A DNA stretch of 64,000 nucleotides from Phocaeicola_A sp045647865 (GTDB lineage Bacteria > Bacteroidota > Bacteroidia > Bacteroidales > Bacteroidaceae): the NCBI GenBank assembly GCA_045647865.1, contig JAZRMW010000054.1:1-64000 (forward strand), in the 5' to 3' direction. Positions 1 to 7,789 of this stretch are shown here, piece by piece. Both the position numbers and the translations under genes were made by a program. The notes under the pieces were generated by a model, which was given only the letters and a program-made list of their open reading frames with translations, had not been told where the DNA came from and did no database searches. Positions within the stretch are counted from its first letter, which is position 1; every line of letters begins with the position of its first letter.

Positions 1-1
1 A

Positions 2-22
2 CATCTCTATATCTTAGAGATG
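2..22 (-). other. small hairpin in putative leftward leader
   Basis: CATCTCTA (2-9) and TAGAGATG (15-22) are perfect inverted repeats around a 5-base loop. The hairpin lies downstream of the leftward promoter at 102-131, so it would be in the 5' leader of the gene or RNA just outside the window. Confidence 0.4.
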
Positions 23-101
23 GCTCTTGTACTACTTGTCTGTTTATGTAATCTTATCAAAGACCGCTTCTTTATCAACGCTTCCCGTTCGAAAGCGGAT
101 G

Positions 102-131
102 CAAAATTACTGCTATTTTCTGAATCACAAA
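102..131 (-). promoter_or_regulatory. Bacteroidetes-type promoter reading left
   Basis: On the minus strand a TTTG box (131-128) is followed after 18 bases by TAATTTTG (109-102), which matches the Bacteroidetes sigma-ABfr consensus TTTG / TAnnTTTG, although 19-21 bases is the usual spacing. It points out of the window. The leader that follows contains GGTCTTTGAT (65-56), which resembles the boxA-like antitermination sequences ahead of rRNA operons. That last point is inference only. Confidence 0.5.
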
Positions 132-264
132 AACTTTTCCCAATTATTTTTAGCAAAAAATGCATTTTTATTCAGAATATGCTGATAATGAACCAGTAAA
201 AATATGTTTTAAAACATAAAAACTAAAGCATAAGGAAAGAAAGGATGCCAAGGGTATACCTTAT

Positions 265-282
265 TATATATATACGCGCACG
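265..282. other. alternating purine-pyrimidine tract
   Basis: Eighteen consecutive bases alternate pyrimidine and purine, running from TATATATATA into CGCGCACG. The preceding bases (255-273) share a 19-base string with 56091-56109. Such tracts can adopt Z-form DNA under supercoiling, but no function is shown here. Confidence 0.35.
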
Positions 283-443
283 GGAGGAAGGAACGATATG
301 AGAGAGGGAGATTTTCTTCCTACAGGGGAAAATGTTTTTCCAGGCAGGGGAGAAAGTTCTCGGAAGTAGGGAAGATTATTGGGATAGAGAATACAAATAG
401 AATAGAATGGGAAGAAAAGAAGAAAGGACCGACATCGATAATT

Positions 444-515
444 TTAATGTGAGTTCGATATAAAAATCTTCGGGTACAAAAGCAACTAAAGCTCCTGATA
501 TCGAACTCACATTAA
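444..515. repeat. 18-bp perfect inverted repeat, 36-bp spacer
   Basis: The arm at 444-461 is the exact reverse complement of the arm at 498-515. The core motif is GTGAGTTCGATAT. The 36-base spacer is not self-complementary. It may be a mini-element end pair, a recombinase site pair or a long-loop hairpin. There is no U-tract, so a simple terminator is unlikely. Confidence 0.6.
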
Positions 516-602
516 TTTTAGCAGAAAATATCCAAATTCAGCCATTGCACGTTATGTACATGAAGCCTGACAAGTGCAAGAAGTAATCACAACAAGCAGG
601 AT

Positions 603-3600
603 TTACATAGCGAACATCTCTTGTAAGATTGAGACTGCCATTTCTACGGTGGTTACATCCTTTATCACCATACTACGCTTGCCGTTCTGCTCACGCAAAT
701 TACAGTTACGAGGATGTTTCGCCATGTAATCAAGTACTTTTCCGAAAGCAATGCTCTGATAATAAAGGCTATCGGGATTACTTACAAAATAGAATACCAT
801 ACGACCTGTTTTCAAAACGATTTTCTCTGCCCCCAAACGTTTTCCCAACCGACGAAGCGGAACAATGCGCATCAACTCTTCACCTTCAAGAGGAACTTTT
901 CCAAAACGGTCCTCGAGACGTCCTTTGTATAGAAGTACATCCTTGTCCAACTCCAATCCATCGAGTTCACGATAAAGCAACATTCGCTCACTACTACTGG
1001 GTATATAATCTGCAGGAAACAGCAATTCCAAGTCGCTTTCTATATTACATTCTGCCACAAACTCTTCACCACTGATGACCTCTTCTCCGGCCTTCACCAG
1101 TTCTCCTTCAACCGCATAGAGTTCCGCAAACTCATCATTTTTCAGTTCCGTAACAGCCTCTGTCAGAATCTTCTGATAGGTTTCATATCCCAAATCAGCA
1201 ATAAATCCACTCTGTTCAGCTCCCAACATGTTACCGGCACCTCGAATATCAAGGTCCTGCATAGCAATATGTATGCCACTTCCCAAGTCACTAAAATTCT
1301 CAATCGCTTGCAACCGTCGGCGTGCTTCAGGAGTCAACACCGTCAACGGAGGAGCAATCAAGTAACAGAACGCTTTTCGGTTACCTCGTCCCACTCGCCC
1401 ACGCAACTGATGCAAGTCACTCAACCCGTAGTTCTGGGCTTGATTAATGATGATGGTATTCACATTGGGAATATCTATGCCACTTTCAATGATTGTGGTT
1501 GCAATCAACACATCGTAATCAAAGTTTACGAAATCAAGTATGATTTGTTCCAACTTTTCCGGCTCCATTTGTCCATGTCCGATACAGATACGGGCATCAG
1601 GAATACGACGATGAATCATATTGGCTAACTCCGACAAATTGTTTATCCGATTGCTTACAATAAACACCTGTCCTCCTCTACTCATTTCAAAGTTGATTGC
1701 ATCCACAAACACCTCATCACTGAAAGTGTGTACCTCCGTTTGTATCGGATAACGGTTGGGAGGCGGTGTCTGTATCACACTCAAGTCACGTGCACCCATC
1801 AACGAGAATTGCAGTGTACGCGGTATGGGAGTAGCCGTCAAGGTCAACGTATCCACATTCACCTTCATCTGACGCAATTTTTCCTTTACGGATACACCGA
1901 ATTTTTGCTCTTCATCAATGATTAGCAATCCCAGATCTTTAAACTGTACATCCTTCCCGACCAACCGATGTGTACCAACCAAAATGTTCACCTCACCATC
2001 TTTCAGTTCTTTCAAAATCCGACGCACATCGGATGCCTTACGCGCACGGCTCAGATAGTCCACCCGACATGGGAAATCCTTGAGGCGTTCCTTAAATGTC
2101 TGATAATGTTGATAAGCCAACACAGTTGTAGGCACAAGTACGGCCACTTGTTTGTTGTCCGCAACAGCCTTGAAGGCAGCTCTTATGGCCACTTCAGTCT
2201 TTCCAAAACCTACATCTCCACAAACCAATCTGTCCATCGGACGCTGACGCTCCATATCAGCTTTCACATCTTGTGTCGCCTTCAATTGGTCGGGAGTATC
2301 CTCATATAAGAAACTGGCTTCCAACTCATGCTGCAAGAAGCTGTCAGGACTATAAGCAAATCCTTTCTCTTCGAGCCGACGGGCATATAAACGAATCAAA
2401 TCGCGGGCAATATCCTTAATTTTGGTTTTGGTCTTTTCCTTGATACGCTCCCAAGCTCCTGTCCCTAATTTATTCAAGCGAGGTGGTTCCCCTTCCTTAC
2501 CTTTGTATTTAGCCACTTTATGGAGCGCATGAATGGAAACGAACACTACATCATCATTCTGATAGAGCAATTTAATTACTTCCTGAGTTGAATCACCATT
2601 CGGAATACGCACCAATCCTCCAAAGCGTCCAACTCCATGATCAATATGCACCACATAATCGCCAGGTTCGAACTGTTGGAGTTCTTTCAGAGTCAATGCG
2701 ACCTTGCCTCCACGCGCCCTTTCACTACGTAGATTATATTTGTGGAAACGGTCAAATATCTGATGGTCAGTAAAGAAACAACAGCGTAATGTATTATCTG
2801 CAAAACCCTCATGCAACGTACGGTTGACAGGAGTAAAGGGAATTTGCAAACATTCCCCTTCCTTTTCTGCCCGTTCTTCGAAAATAGTCTGCAAACGCAC
2901 ACACTGTTTGGCACTATCTGCCAAAATATATAATCGATATCCACGCGACAGATAATCACCCAATGTACTGCAAACCAAGTCAAAATTCTTGTGAAAGATG
3001 GGTTGTGCCGTCATGTCATACGTCAATGTCACCTGAGGGTTTCCTGTTGGCCGATGTCCCAATTCTATCCGCTTGAAGTCCAAAGCCCGTTCCATAAAGA
3101 GAGCACCATCTATCAATGAAGGTGGTACCAATGGAACTCCTGTCGATTCACTTTCCTGTACCATAATGGCTTGATGAGTGAACGTCTCATTGTGAATAGT
3201 TTCGATTCGCTCGTGTACCCATAAGAAGTCTGTAAAAATCATTACTGCATCCTTGGGAAAAAAGTCGAGCACGCATACTCCTTCATCCTCGCCGCTCAAC
3301 AATTCCGGAACAATCGAGATTTCTGTCAATTGACTACGTGAAAGTTGGTTTTCAACTTCAAAAGTACGGATACTATCTATCTCATCACCAAAAAAATCGA
3401 TACGGAAAGGATAGTCAGAAGAAAAAGAAAAGACATCTAAAATACTGCCTCGCATAGCAAACTGCCCAGGTTCATACACATAATCAACATGTGTAAATCC
3501 ATATCCCGCCAATAGTTCTTGAATCTTGGTAGAACAGACCTGCTGTCCCACTTGCAAATGCAGAGTATTGTCTGCAAATTTCTTCTGCGAAACCACCCGT

Positions 3601-4001
3601 TCTGCCAATGCCTCAGGAGAGGTGACGATATGAAGGGGAGTATCTCTGACTTCACCGGAAGGGATATTCAACCGAGCCAACACTTCTGTACGAAGAATTT
3701 CGTTTGCTGCATCACGTTGGCCATATTTGATGGCACGCCGGTATGACGATGGGAAAAACAGGACATTCTGTTCGCCCAATATCTGCATCAGGTCGTGATA
3801 GAAATAACCGGCCTGTTCTTGGTCATTTAATACATAACAAAGGGTATGTCCCCCACAAATGCCACTAAATACGACAGGTGCAGCAGAAGCCTGTAATCCA
3901 TTCAAATGCACCGTGCGTACTTTCGGGTCATCCAACACCTTAACCAATGCTTTGGTATTTGGATGCTTCGCATATAATTGTTGTAAATCTTTCAATTCCA
4001 T
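603..4001 (-). CDS. mfd: transcription-repair coupling factor Mfd
   Basis: DNA translocase that removes RNA polymerase stalled at lesions and recruits UvrA. The 1132-residue length fits the family. The order is an N-terminal UvrB-like region (about 1-330), the RNAP-interacting CarD/RID-type domain (about 440-520, VVHIDHGVGRFGG), then a RecG-like SF2 motor. The motor has Walker A GDVGFGKTE, the DEEQKFG box (DEEQ in place of the classic DEEH), TATPIPRTLQ, and the QLRGRVGRG motif VI. The C-terminal TRCF domain is present. The start MELKDLQQLY lies two bases after the stop of the YrdC gene, so the two are probably co-transcribed. It is the last gene of the recR-to-mfd run. I see no strong terminator directly after it. 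Confidence 0.98.
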   Translation of the reverse strand: MELKDLQQLYAKHPNTKALVKVLDDPKVRTVHLNGLQASAAPVVFSGICGGHTLCYVLNDQEQAGYFYHDLMQILGEQNVLFFPSSYRRAIKYGQRDAANEILRTEVLARLNIPSGEVRDTPLHIVTSPEALAERVVSQKKFADNTLHLQVGQQVCSTKIQELLAGYGFTHVDYVYEPGQFAMRGSILDVFSFSSDYPFRIDFFGDEIDSIRTFEVENQLSRSQLTEISIVPELLSGEDEGVCVLDFFPKDAVMIFTDFLWVHERIETIHNETFTHQAIMVQESESTGVPLVPPSLIDGALFMERALDFKRIELGHRPTGNPQVTLTYDMTAQPIFHKNFDLVCSTLGDYLSRGYRLYILADSAKQCVRLQTIFEERAEKEGECLQIPFTPVNRTLHEGFADNTLRCCFFTDHQIFDRFHKYNLRSERARGGKVALTLKELQQFEPGDYVVHIDHGVGRFGGLVRIPNGDSTQEVIKLLYQNDDVVFVSIHALHKVAKYKGKEGEPPRLNKLGTGAWERIKEKTKTKIKDIARDLIRLYARRLEEKGFAYSPDSFLQHELEASFLYEDTPDQLKATQDVKADMERQRPMDRLVCGDVGFGKTEVAIRAAFKAVADNKQVAVLVPTTVLAYQHYQTFKERLKDFPCRVDYLSRARKASDVRRILKELKDGEVNILVGTHRLVGKDVQFKDLGLLIIDEEQKFGVSVKEKLRQMKVNVDTLTLTATPIPRTLQFSLMGARDLSVIQTPPPNRYPIQTEVHTFSDEVFVDAINFEMSRGGQVFIVSNRINNLSELANMIHRRIPDARICIGHGQMEPEKLEQIILDFVNFDYDVLIATTIIESGIDIPNVNTIIINQAQNYGLSDLHQLRGRVGRGNRKAFCYLIAPPLTVLTPEARRRLQAIENFSDLGSGIHIAMQDLDIRGAGNMLGAEQSGFIADLGYETYQKILTEAVTELKNDEFAELYAVEGELVKAGEEVISGEEFVAECNIESDLELLFPADYIPSSSERMLLYRELDGLELDKDVLLYKGRLEDRFGKVPLEGEELMRIVPLRRLGKRLGAEKIVLKTGRMVFYFVSNPDSLYYQSIAFGKVLDYMAKHPRNCNLREQNGKRSMVIKDVTTVEMAVSILQEMFAM

Positions 4002-4003
4002 TC

Positions 4004-4615
4004 TTATTCCTCAAACGTACCTATTCCTTGTCTCAAAATCTGCACATCGCCATCAGCAAGACCGACAATTGTACCTGATGATACGCCACCAATTCCCGCA
4101 TCAATCACCATATCCACTTTACTACCCCATCGTTCTTCCATCAACTCCGGATTCGTTAGATATTCAATCTCTTCAGCCTCATCATAGGGCAAAGAGGTTG
4201 TCATCAATGGGGCATTCAACAAACGACATACCTCAAGTATAATGTCATTATTGGGAATACGGATACCAACCTCTTTCCGACCCCGAAAGATTTTGGGAAG
4301 TCGGTTGCTTGTCGGTAGTACAAAAGTAAACGGTCCGGGCAAATAACGTTTCATCAGTTTAAAAGCGACATCATCCACCTTCGCAAACTCACTGACCTGT
4401 TTCATCTCACAACAAATAATCGACAGCGGTTTCTTCTGTGGATCTATTCCCTTCAAACGGCATATACGTTCTACCGCCCGTTCTTTCAAGGCATGACATC
4501 CGATAGCATACACTGTATCAGTAGGAAATATCACAACTCCTCCATCCTCCAACACCTTGACAATGTCAGCCATATCGCGCGGAGAGTTATTCTTTTGATA
4601 AAGTTTTTTCAGCAT
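4004..4615 (-). CDS. YrdC/Sua5-family threonylcarbamoyl-AMP synthase
   Basis: The 203-residue YrdC-domain protein matches the family that makes L-threonylcarbamoyl-AMP from threonine, bicarbonate and ATP for t6A37 tRNA modification. Visible family features are FPTDTVYAIGCHA near residue 35, the KGIDPQKKPLS nucleotide-binding stretch, and RIPNND. It lacks the extra Sua5 C-terminal domain, so it is of TsaC/YciO length. YciO-type paralogues have weak synthase activity, so TsaC versus YciO cannot be settled by eye. Its stop lies two bases before the mfd start. There is a gap of about 60 bases to the upstream acetyltransferase gene. Confidence 0.9.
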   Translation of the reverse strand: MLKKLYQKNNSPRDMADIVKVLEDGGVVIFPTDTVYAIGCHALKERAVERICRLKGIDPQKKPLSIICCEMKQVSEFAKVDDVAFKLMKRYLPGPFTFVLPTSNRLPKIFRGRKEVGIRIPNNDIILEVCRLLNAPLMTTSLPYDEAEEIEYLTNPELMEERWGSKVDMVIDAGIGGVSSGTIVGLADGDVQILRQGIGTFEE

Positions 4616-4678
4616 AATCCTTTTTTAGGAGGTTTAAGGTTTTATGTTCAAGGTTAAACTCTATATCCTTTTTGATTC

Positions 4679-5209
4679 TTAAACGTCTGATTTTATCCTC
4701 TGCAGCAACCAGGCATCTTTATATCCTCCATCAGCATTACGTAGCCATTGTTCCAGTTGCTTCCCATGGGCAAATCCCTGACTCCTGAACATTGCCAAAC
4801 TTCCGATATTATCGGCAGCAATATATGCCACCAGCTGGTGCAGGTGCAAGAAATTCAATGCATAGTGACAAAGCACGTCCAGAGACATTGATCCATACCC
4901 TTTACCCCGGTATTCAGGAACGATAATAATCCCCACCTCTGCCCGTTGGTGCATGGGTTCATAATTAACCAAGTCGGCGCACCCCATCACCTGCTTGTCG
5001 CTTTTCCGTTCTATCATCAGACGAACCTGTTTGTCCGCATAAATGTCACCCGTAGTCTGTTCTATGTACTGTCTGAGCAGAAAACGCGAATAGGGGACAG
5101 TCGTACATCCGACCGCCCATTCACTCGATTCATTCTCCAACCTGTACATCAATTCCAGATCTTCGGGTTCTGGCGCACGCAGACGTATATGTTCATTTTC
5201 CAATCTCAT
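4679..5209 (-). CDS. GNAT-family N-acetyltransferase (RimJ/RimL-like)
   Basis: This 176-residue protein opens with MRLENEHIRLRAPEPEDL, typical of the RimJ/RimL/SpeG branch of GNAT enzymes, which transfer acetyl from acetyl-CoA to an amine. The acetyl-CoA loop appears as PEYRGKGYGSMSLD, followed by the usual beta5-alpha4 segment (AADNIGSLAMFRSQGF). The substrate cannot be told. Its start codon lies inside the 3' end of the upstream glycosyltransferase gene (17-base overlap), which argues for translational coupling. Confidence 0.88.
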   Translation of the reverse strand: MRLENEHIRLRAPEPEDLELMYRLENESSEWAVGCTTVPYSRFLLRQYIEQTTGDIYADKQVRLMIERKSDKQVMGCADLVNYEPMHQRAEVGIIIVPEYRGKGYGSMSLDVLCHYALNFLHLHQLVAYIAADNIGSLAMFRSQGFAHGKQLEQWLRNADGGYKDAWLLQRIKSDV

Positions 5210-6404
5210 ATTTCAAGCATTTCATAGCAGTCACCAATGTCTTTGAATCGACGGAATAAAGTCCCATACGCATATGTCTGCTACCTTTACGCAAATGTTC
5301 CCGTTGCATAAAAGAAAGGATATCAACATAAGCAAACAAGTCCGTATCAAACGTGATAAAGTCAAAGAAGTATTCTTTCTTTTTCTCTGATATCAATTTC
5401 AAAGGCAACGTCGCTTGGGAAACGACGATACAAGTACACTTCATTTGACACTGCTTGCACAACGCTTCCACCTCTTCACACATCTGTCGGCTTCCAACGA
5501 CCAACATACTACACTTTTCTTGTTCTGACTTGGGGAACAATAGATTCTTCAAACGATTACGTTGTCGCAAAAGGAATTCCATACCTCCCATGAGAAAGAT
5601 TCCCATCCGCACCAGCATTGACATCCATTTCTTTTCATCAAAATGTTTGTCATAGAAAATCAGCATGGCATTATAAAAATTGCGGACATAACGGAACGAT
5701 GTTTTTTGAGTACTTTCTCCTTTATAATGTACAATGGCACGCGGAAGGTAATAATTATTGTACCCTGCCCCCAACAATCGATATGAAAGGTCTATATCCT
5801 CACCATACATGAAAAAAGTCTCGTCCAACAATCCTATCTCTTCCAAAGCCTGACGACGGAGCATCATGAAGGCACCAGACATGATCTCTATGCGATTAAC
5901 TTCATTTGCATCCAGATAACGCATATAATACTTGCCGAACACACGCGATTTGGGGAACAAACTACAGAGCCCCATCATCTTATAGAATGATGTCATCAGG
6001 GTAGGCACTCCCCGACGCGATTCCCAAGCCATACGTCCATCATCTGCAAGCATCTTCACCCCTACTCCACCGGCATCGGGATGTGTATCCATAAAACTTA
6101 TGCAATGGTGCAATACATCCTCTCCTACTATCGTATCCGGATTGAGCAACAATACATATTCAGCTTTCGACAACCGTATTGCCTGATTGTTGGCACACGA
6201 GAATCCCCGGTTGTCCTTGTTGGCAATGAAGGTCACCGAAGGATATACCGCAGCCAACTCTTCTACCGACCCATCCGAAGATGCATTGTCCACGACTATC
6301 ACTTCACCCTCCATACCCTGCAATGCACGTTCTACAGAATGCAGACACTGACGGAGATACTCCTTGACATTGTAATTAACTATAATGACTGTCAGTTTTT
6401 TCAT
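5193..6404 (-). CDS. GT2 family glycosyltransferase (rhamnosyltransferase-like)
   Basis: The 403-residue cytoplasmic enzyme has a GT-A fold. It opens with LTVIIVNYNVKEYL, then VVDNASSDGSVEEL, then the NPD variant of the DXD metal motif (LLLNPDTIVGED), and ends the catalytic part with EDIDLSYRLLGAG and HYKGEST. This pattern is usual for WbbL-like rhamnosyltransferases acting in cell-surface glycan assembly. About 110 residues after the GT2 domain (LVVGSRQMCEEV onward) form a separate alpha/beta-looking extension that I do not recognise. Donor and acceptor are unknown. The end of the gene overlaps the GNAT start. Confidence 0.9.
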   Translation of the reverse strand: MKKLTVIIVNYNVKEYLRQCLHSVERALQGMEGEVIVVDNASSDGSVEELAAVYPSVTFIANKDNRGFSCANNQAIRLSKAEYVLLLNPDTIVGEDVLHHCISFMDTHPDAGGVGVKMLADDGRMAWESRRGVPTLMTSFYKMMGLCSLFPKSRVFGKYYMRYLDANEVNRIEIMSGAFMMLRRQALEEIGLLDETFFMYGEDIDLSYRLLGAGYNNYYLPRAIVHYKGESTQKTSFRYVRNFYNAMLIFYDKHFDEKKWMSMLVRMGIFLMGGMEFLLRQRNRLKNLLFPKSEQEKCSMLVVGSRQMCEEVEALCKQCQMKCTCIVVSQATLPLKLISEKKKEYFFDFITFDTDLFAYVDILSFMQREHLRKGSRHMRMGLYSVDSKTLVTAMKCLKYEIGK

Positions 6405-6490
6405 TTTCGTTCATTAAGGCGGGTTCTATAAAACCGAGTTGGCGACTAAAAGATTCAAAGCATTCACCATCGTTCCTGATTTGTGAGAAT

Positions 6491-6994
6491 TTATAGGCTC
6501 AGCCTTAATTCCTCTTTTATTCGCTGGCGCGTAGGCAAGCAGAAGAACGTTGCGACCAATCCCATCAAAGCACACAAGCCCCCGATACTGCTCAAAGTCA
6601 CGTAATAGACAGACATTCCAACCAAAGCAACAACAGCCAACAAAGCGAGTCGTACTTCATTCCAATGCCGGTATCGGTTCAGTTGTTTCGTTGACAAGGT
6701 TACGGTTGGTTCATTGGATGAGACGGAACCCTGCACCTCCTTTGAGGGCATCATCCTCTCTGAATGGACCGCTTGATGATACATTTTCAGAGATACAGGA
6801 ATCAAGCAAAGGGCAAGAATCACAGTCAGCGTCTGCACAATGTAGCACATCTGTCCATCGTGAGCCAAATCTCCCTCTTCCAGCATCCCCGTTTCATAGA
6901 TCAGCGGTATTCCTAATGCCAATATCCATACAGCTATATACTCTATCCACAAACGGCGAATCAATTTGTCCAATTCTTTAGTTTTCATCTTCAT
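6491..6994 (-). CDS. four-helix membrane protein, function unknown
   Basis: I do not recognise a family with certainty. The 167 residues contain four hydrophobic stretches (roughly 17-34, 50-70, 114-133 and 136-153). A polar loop of about 40 residues between the second and third carries SSNEPTVTLSTKQLNRYR. Both ends are basic, which suggests cytoplasmic termini. It lies between recR and the glycosyltransferase in the same orientation, 23 bases after recR, so it is likely in the recR operon. Confidence 0.75.
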   Translation of the reverse strand: MKMKTKELDKLIRRLWIEYIAVWILALGIPLIYETGMLEEGDLAHDGQMCYIVQTLTVILALCLIPVSLKMYHQAVHSERMMPSKEVQGSVSSNEPTVTLSTKQLNRYRHWNEVRLALLAVVALVGMSVYYVTLSSIGGLCALMGLVATFFCLPTRQRIKEELRLSL

Positions 6995-7017
6995 TTCTAA
7001 TACTATTGGATATAAAA

Positions 7018-7626
7018 TTATTTAAACGGTACCCGAGCCATAATGCTACGCCCCAACGTCACTTCGTCTGTATATTCCAATTCATCACCCACAGATATAC
7101 CTCTTGCAATGACAGTTAATTTGACTCCTGTATGAGCCAATTTTCGATAGATATAGAAATTAGTGGTATCCCCTTCCATGGTAGAACTTAAGGCCAGTAT
7201 CACTTCATCTATCCCCCCTGCTTCAACCCGCTGTACCAGACTCTCAATCTGCAAATCACTGGGTCCCACTCCATCCATTGGAGAAATCACACCTCCCAAC
7301 ACATGATACAATCCCCGGTACTGTTGGGTATTCTCTACAGCCATGACATCACGGATATTTTCCACCACACACACTTGGGAGGCATCGCGTGAGGGCGAAG
7401 AACAGATTTGACACAACTCCGTGTCACTGATGTTATGGCAGACACGGCAGTACTTCACTTCGTGTTTCAATGTAATCAGTGCTCTACCGAAACTCTCCAC
7501 GGATGCGGTCTCTTGCCTGAGCAGATGAAGTACCAGTCTCATAGCTGTCTTACGACCGATTCCCGGCAATTTGGCAAACTCACTGACTGCCTTTTCCAGT
7601 AATACCGAAGGATATTGTTGATTCAT
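7018..7626 (-). CDS. recR: recombination mediator protein RecR
   Basis: The 202-residue protein is of standard length. RecR rings act with RecO/RecF to load RecA on gapped DNA. Features in order are the N-terminal helix-hairpin-helix (FAKLPGIGRKTAMRL), the four-cysteine zinc finger (CRVCHN...CQIC), the Toprim domain with VVENIRDVMAVE, and the C-terminal Walker-B-like stretch ending in LGRSIMARVPFK. It is the first gene of a leftward operon. A TATCTTTG box begins only 12 bases ahead of the ATG, so the message may be nearly leaderless. Confidence 0.97.
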   Translation of the reverse strand: MNQQYPSVLLEKAVSEFAKLPGIGRKTAMRLVLHLLRQETASVESFGRALITLKHEVKYCRVCHNISDTELCQICSSPSRDASQVCVVENIRDVMAVENTQQYRGLYHVLGGVISPMDGVGPSDLQIESLVQRVEAGGIDEVILALSSTMEGDTTNFYIYRKLAHTGVKLTVIARGISVGDELEYTDEVTLGRSIMARVPFK

Positions 7627-7630
7627 TTTG

Positions 7631-7664
7631 CAAAGATAATTCTTTTTTATTTCTGAACCGCAAA
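7631..7664 (-). promoter_or_regulatory. recR promoter
   Basis: On the minus strand TTTG (7664-7661) and TATCTTTG (7638-7631) are separated by 22 bases, slightly longer than the 19-21 usual for this promoter class. Only four bases (CAAA) lie between the -7 box and the recR ATG. Transcription would therefore begin at or next to the start codon. Confidence 0.6.
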
Positions 7665-7680
7665 ATTATTGAATCAAATT

Positions 7681-7756
7681 AGGTACGAACAACGCGGATT
7701 ACACAGTTTTTTCCTCATCCAATATAAAAACTGTGTAATCCGCGTTGTCTGTACCT
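7681..7756. repeat. long near-perfect hairpin between recR and glucanase gene
   Basis: The arms 7681-7711 and 7726-7756 pair over 31 positions with two mismatches. The inner 23 bp are perfect, and the loop is 14 bases. The arms carry CGCGGATTACACAG, related to the CACGGATTA units in the repeat at 11521-11583. No U-run follows on either strand, so it fits an intergenic repeat or mRNA-processing hairpin better than a classical terminator, although it may still separate the glucanase transcript from recR. Confidence 0.8.
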
Positions 7757-7789
7757 ATATAATCTCAAATACGCGTTCTAAAGATAGGT

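Larger units (their letters stand above)
1..602. other. non-coding region downstream of mfd
   Basis: I find no gene in this 602-base stretch. It lies beyond the mfd stop codon and holds four things listed separately: a short hairpin, a leftward promoter, an alternating purine-pyrimidine tract and a spaced inverted repeat. The remainder (about 290-440) is purine-rich on this strand and has no frame I would call coding. Confidence 0.7.

Noticed and set aside
6439..6451. TTGGCGACTAAAA shared with the structured element at 62538
   Set aside because: A 13-base match is expected many times by chance in a window of this size, and the flanks do not match.
7681..7756. Rho-independent terminator
   Set aside because: The stem is strong but no U-tract follows on either strand; kept as a repeat instead.
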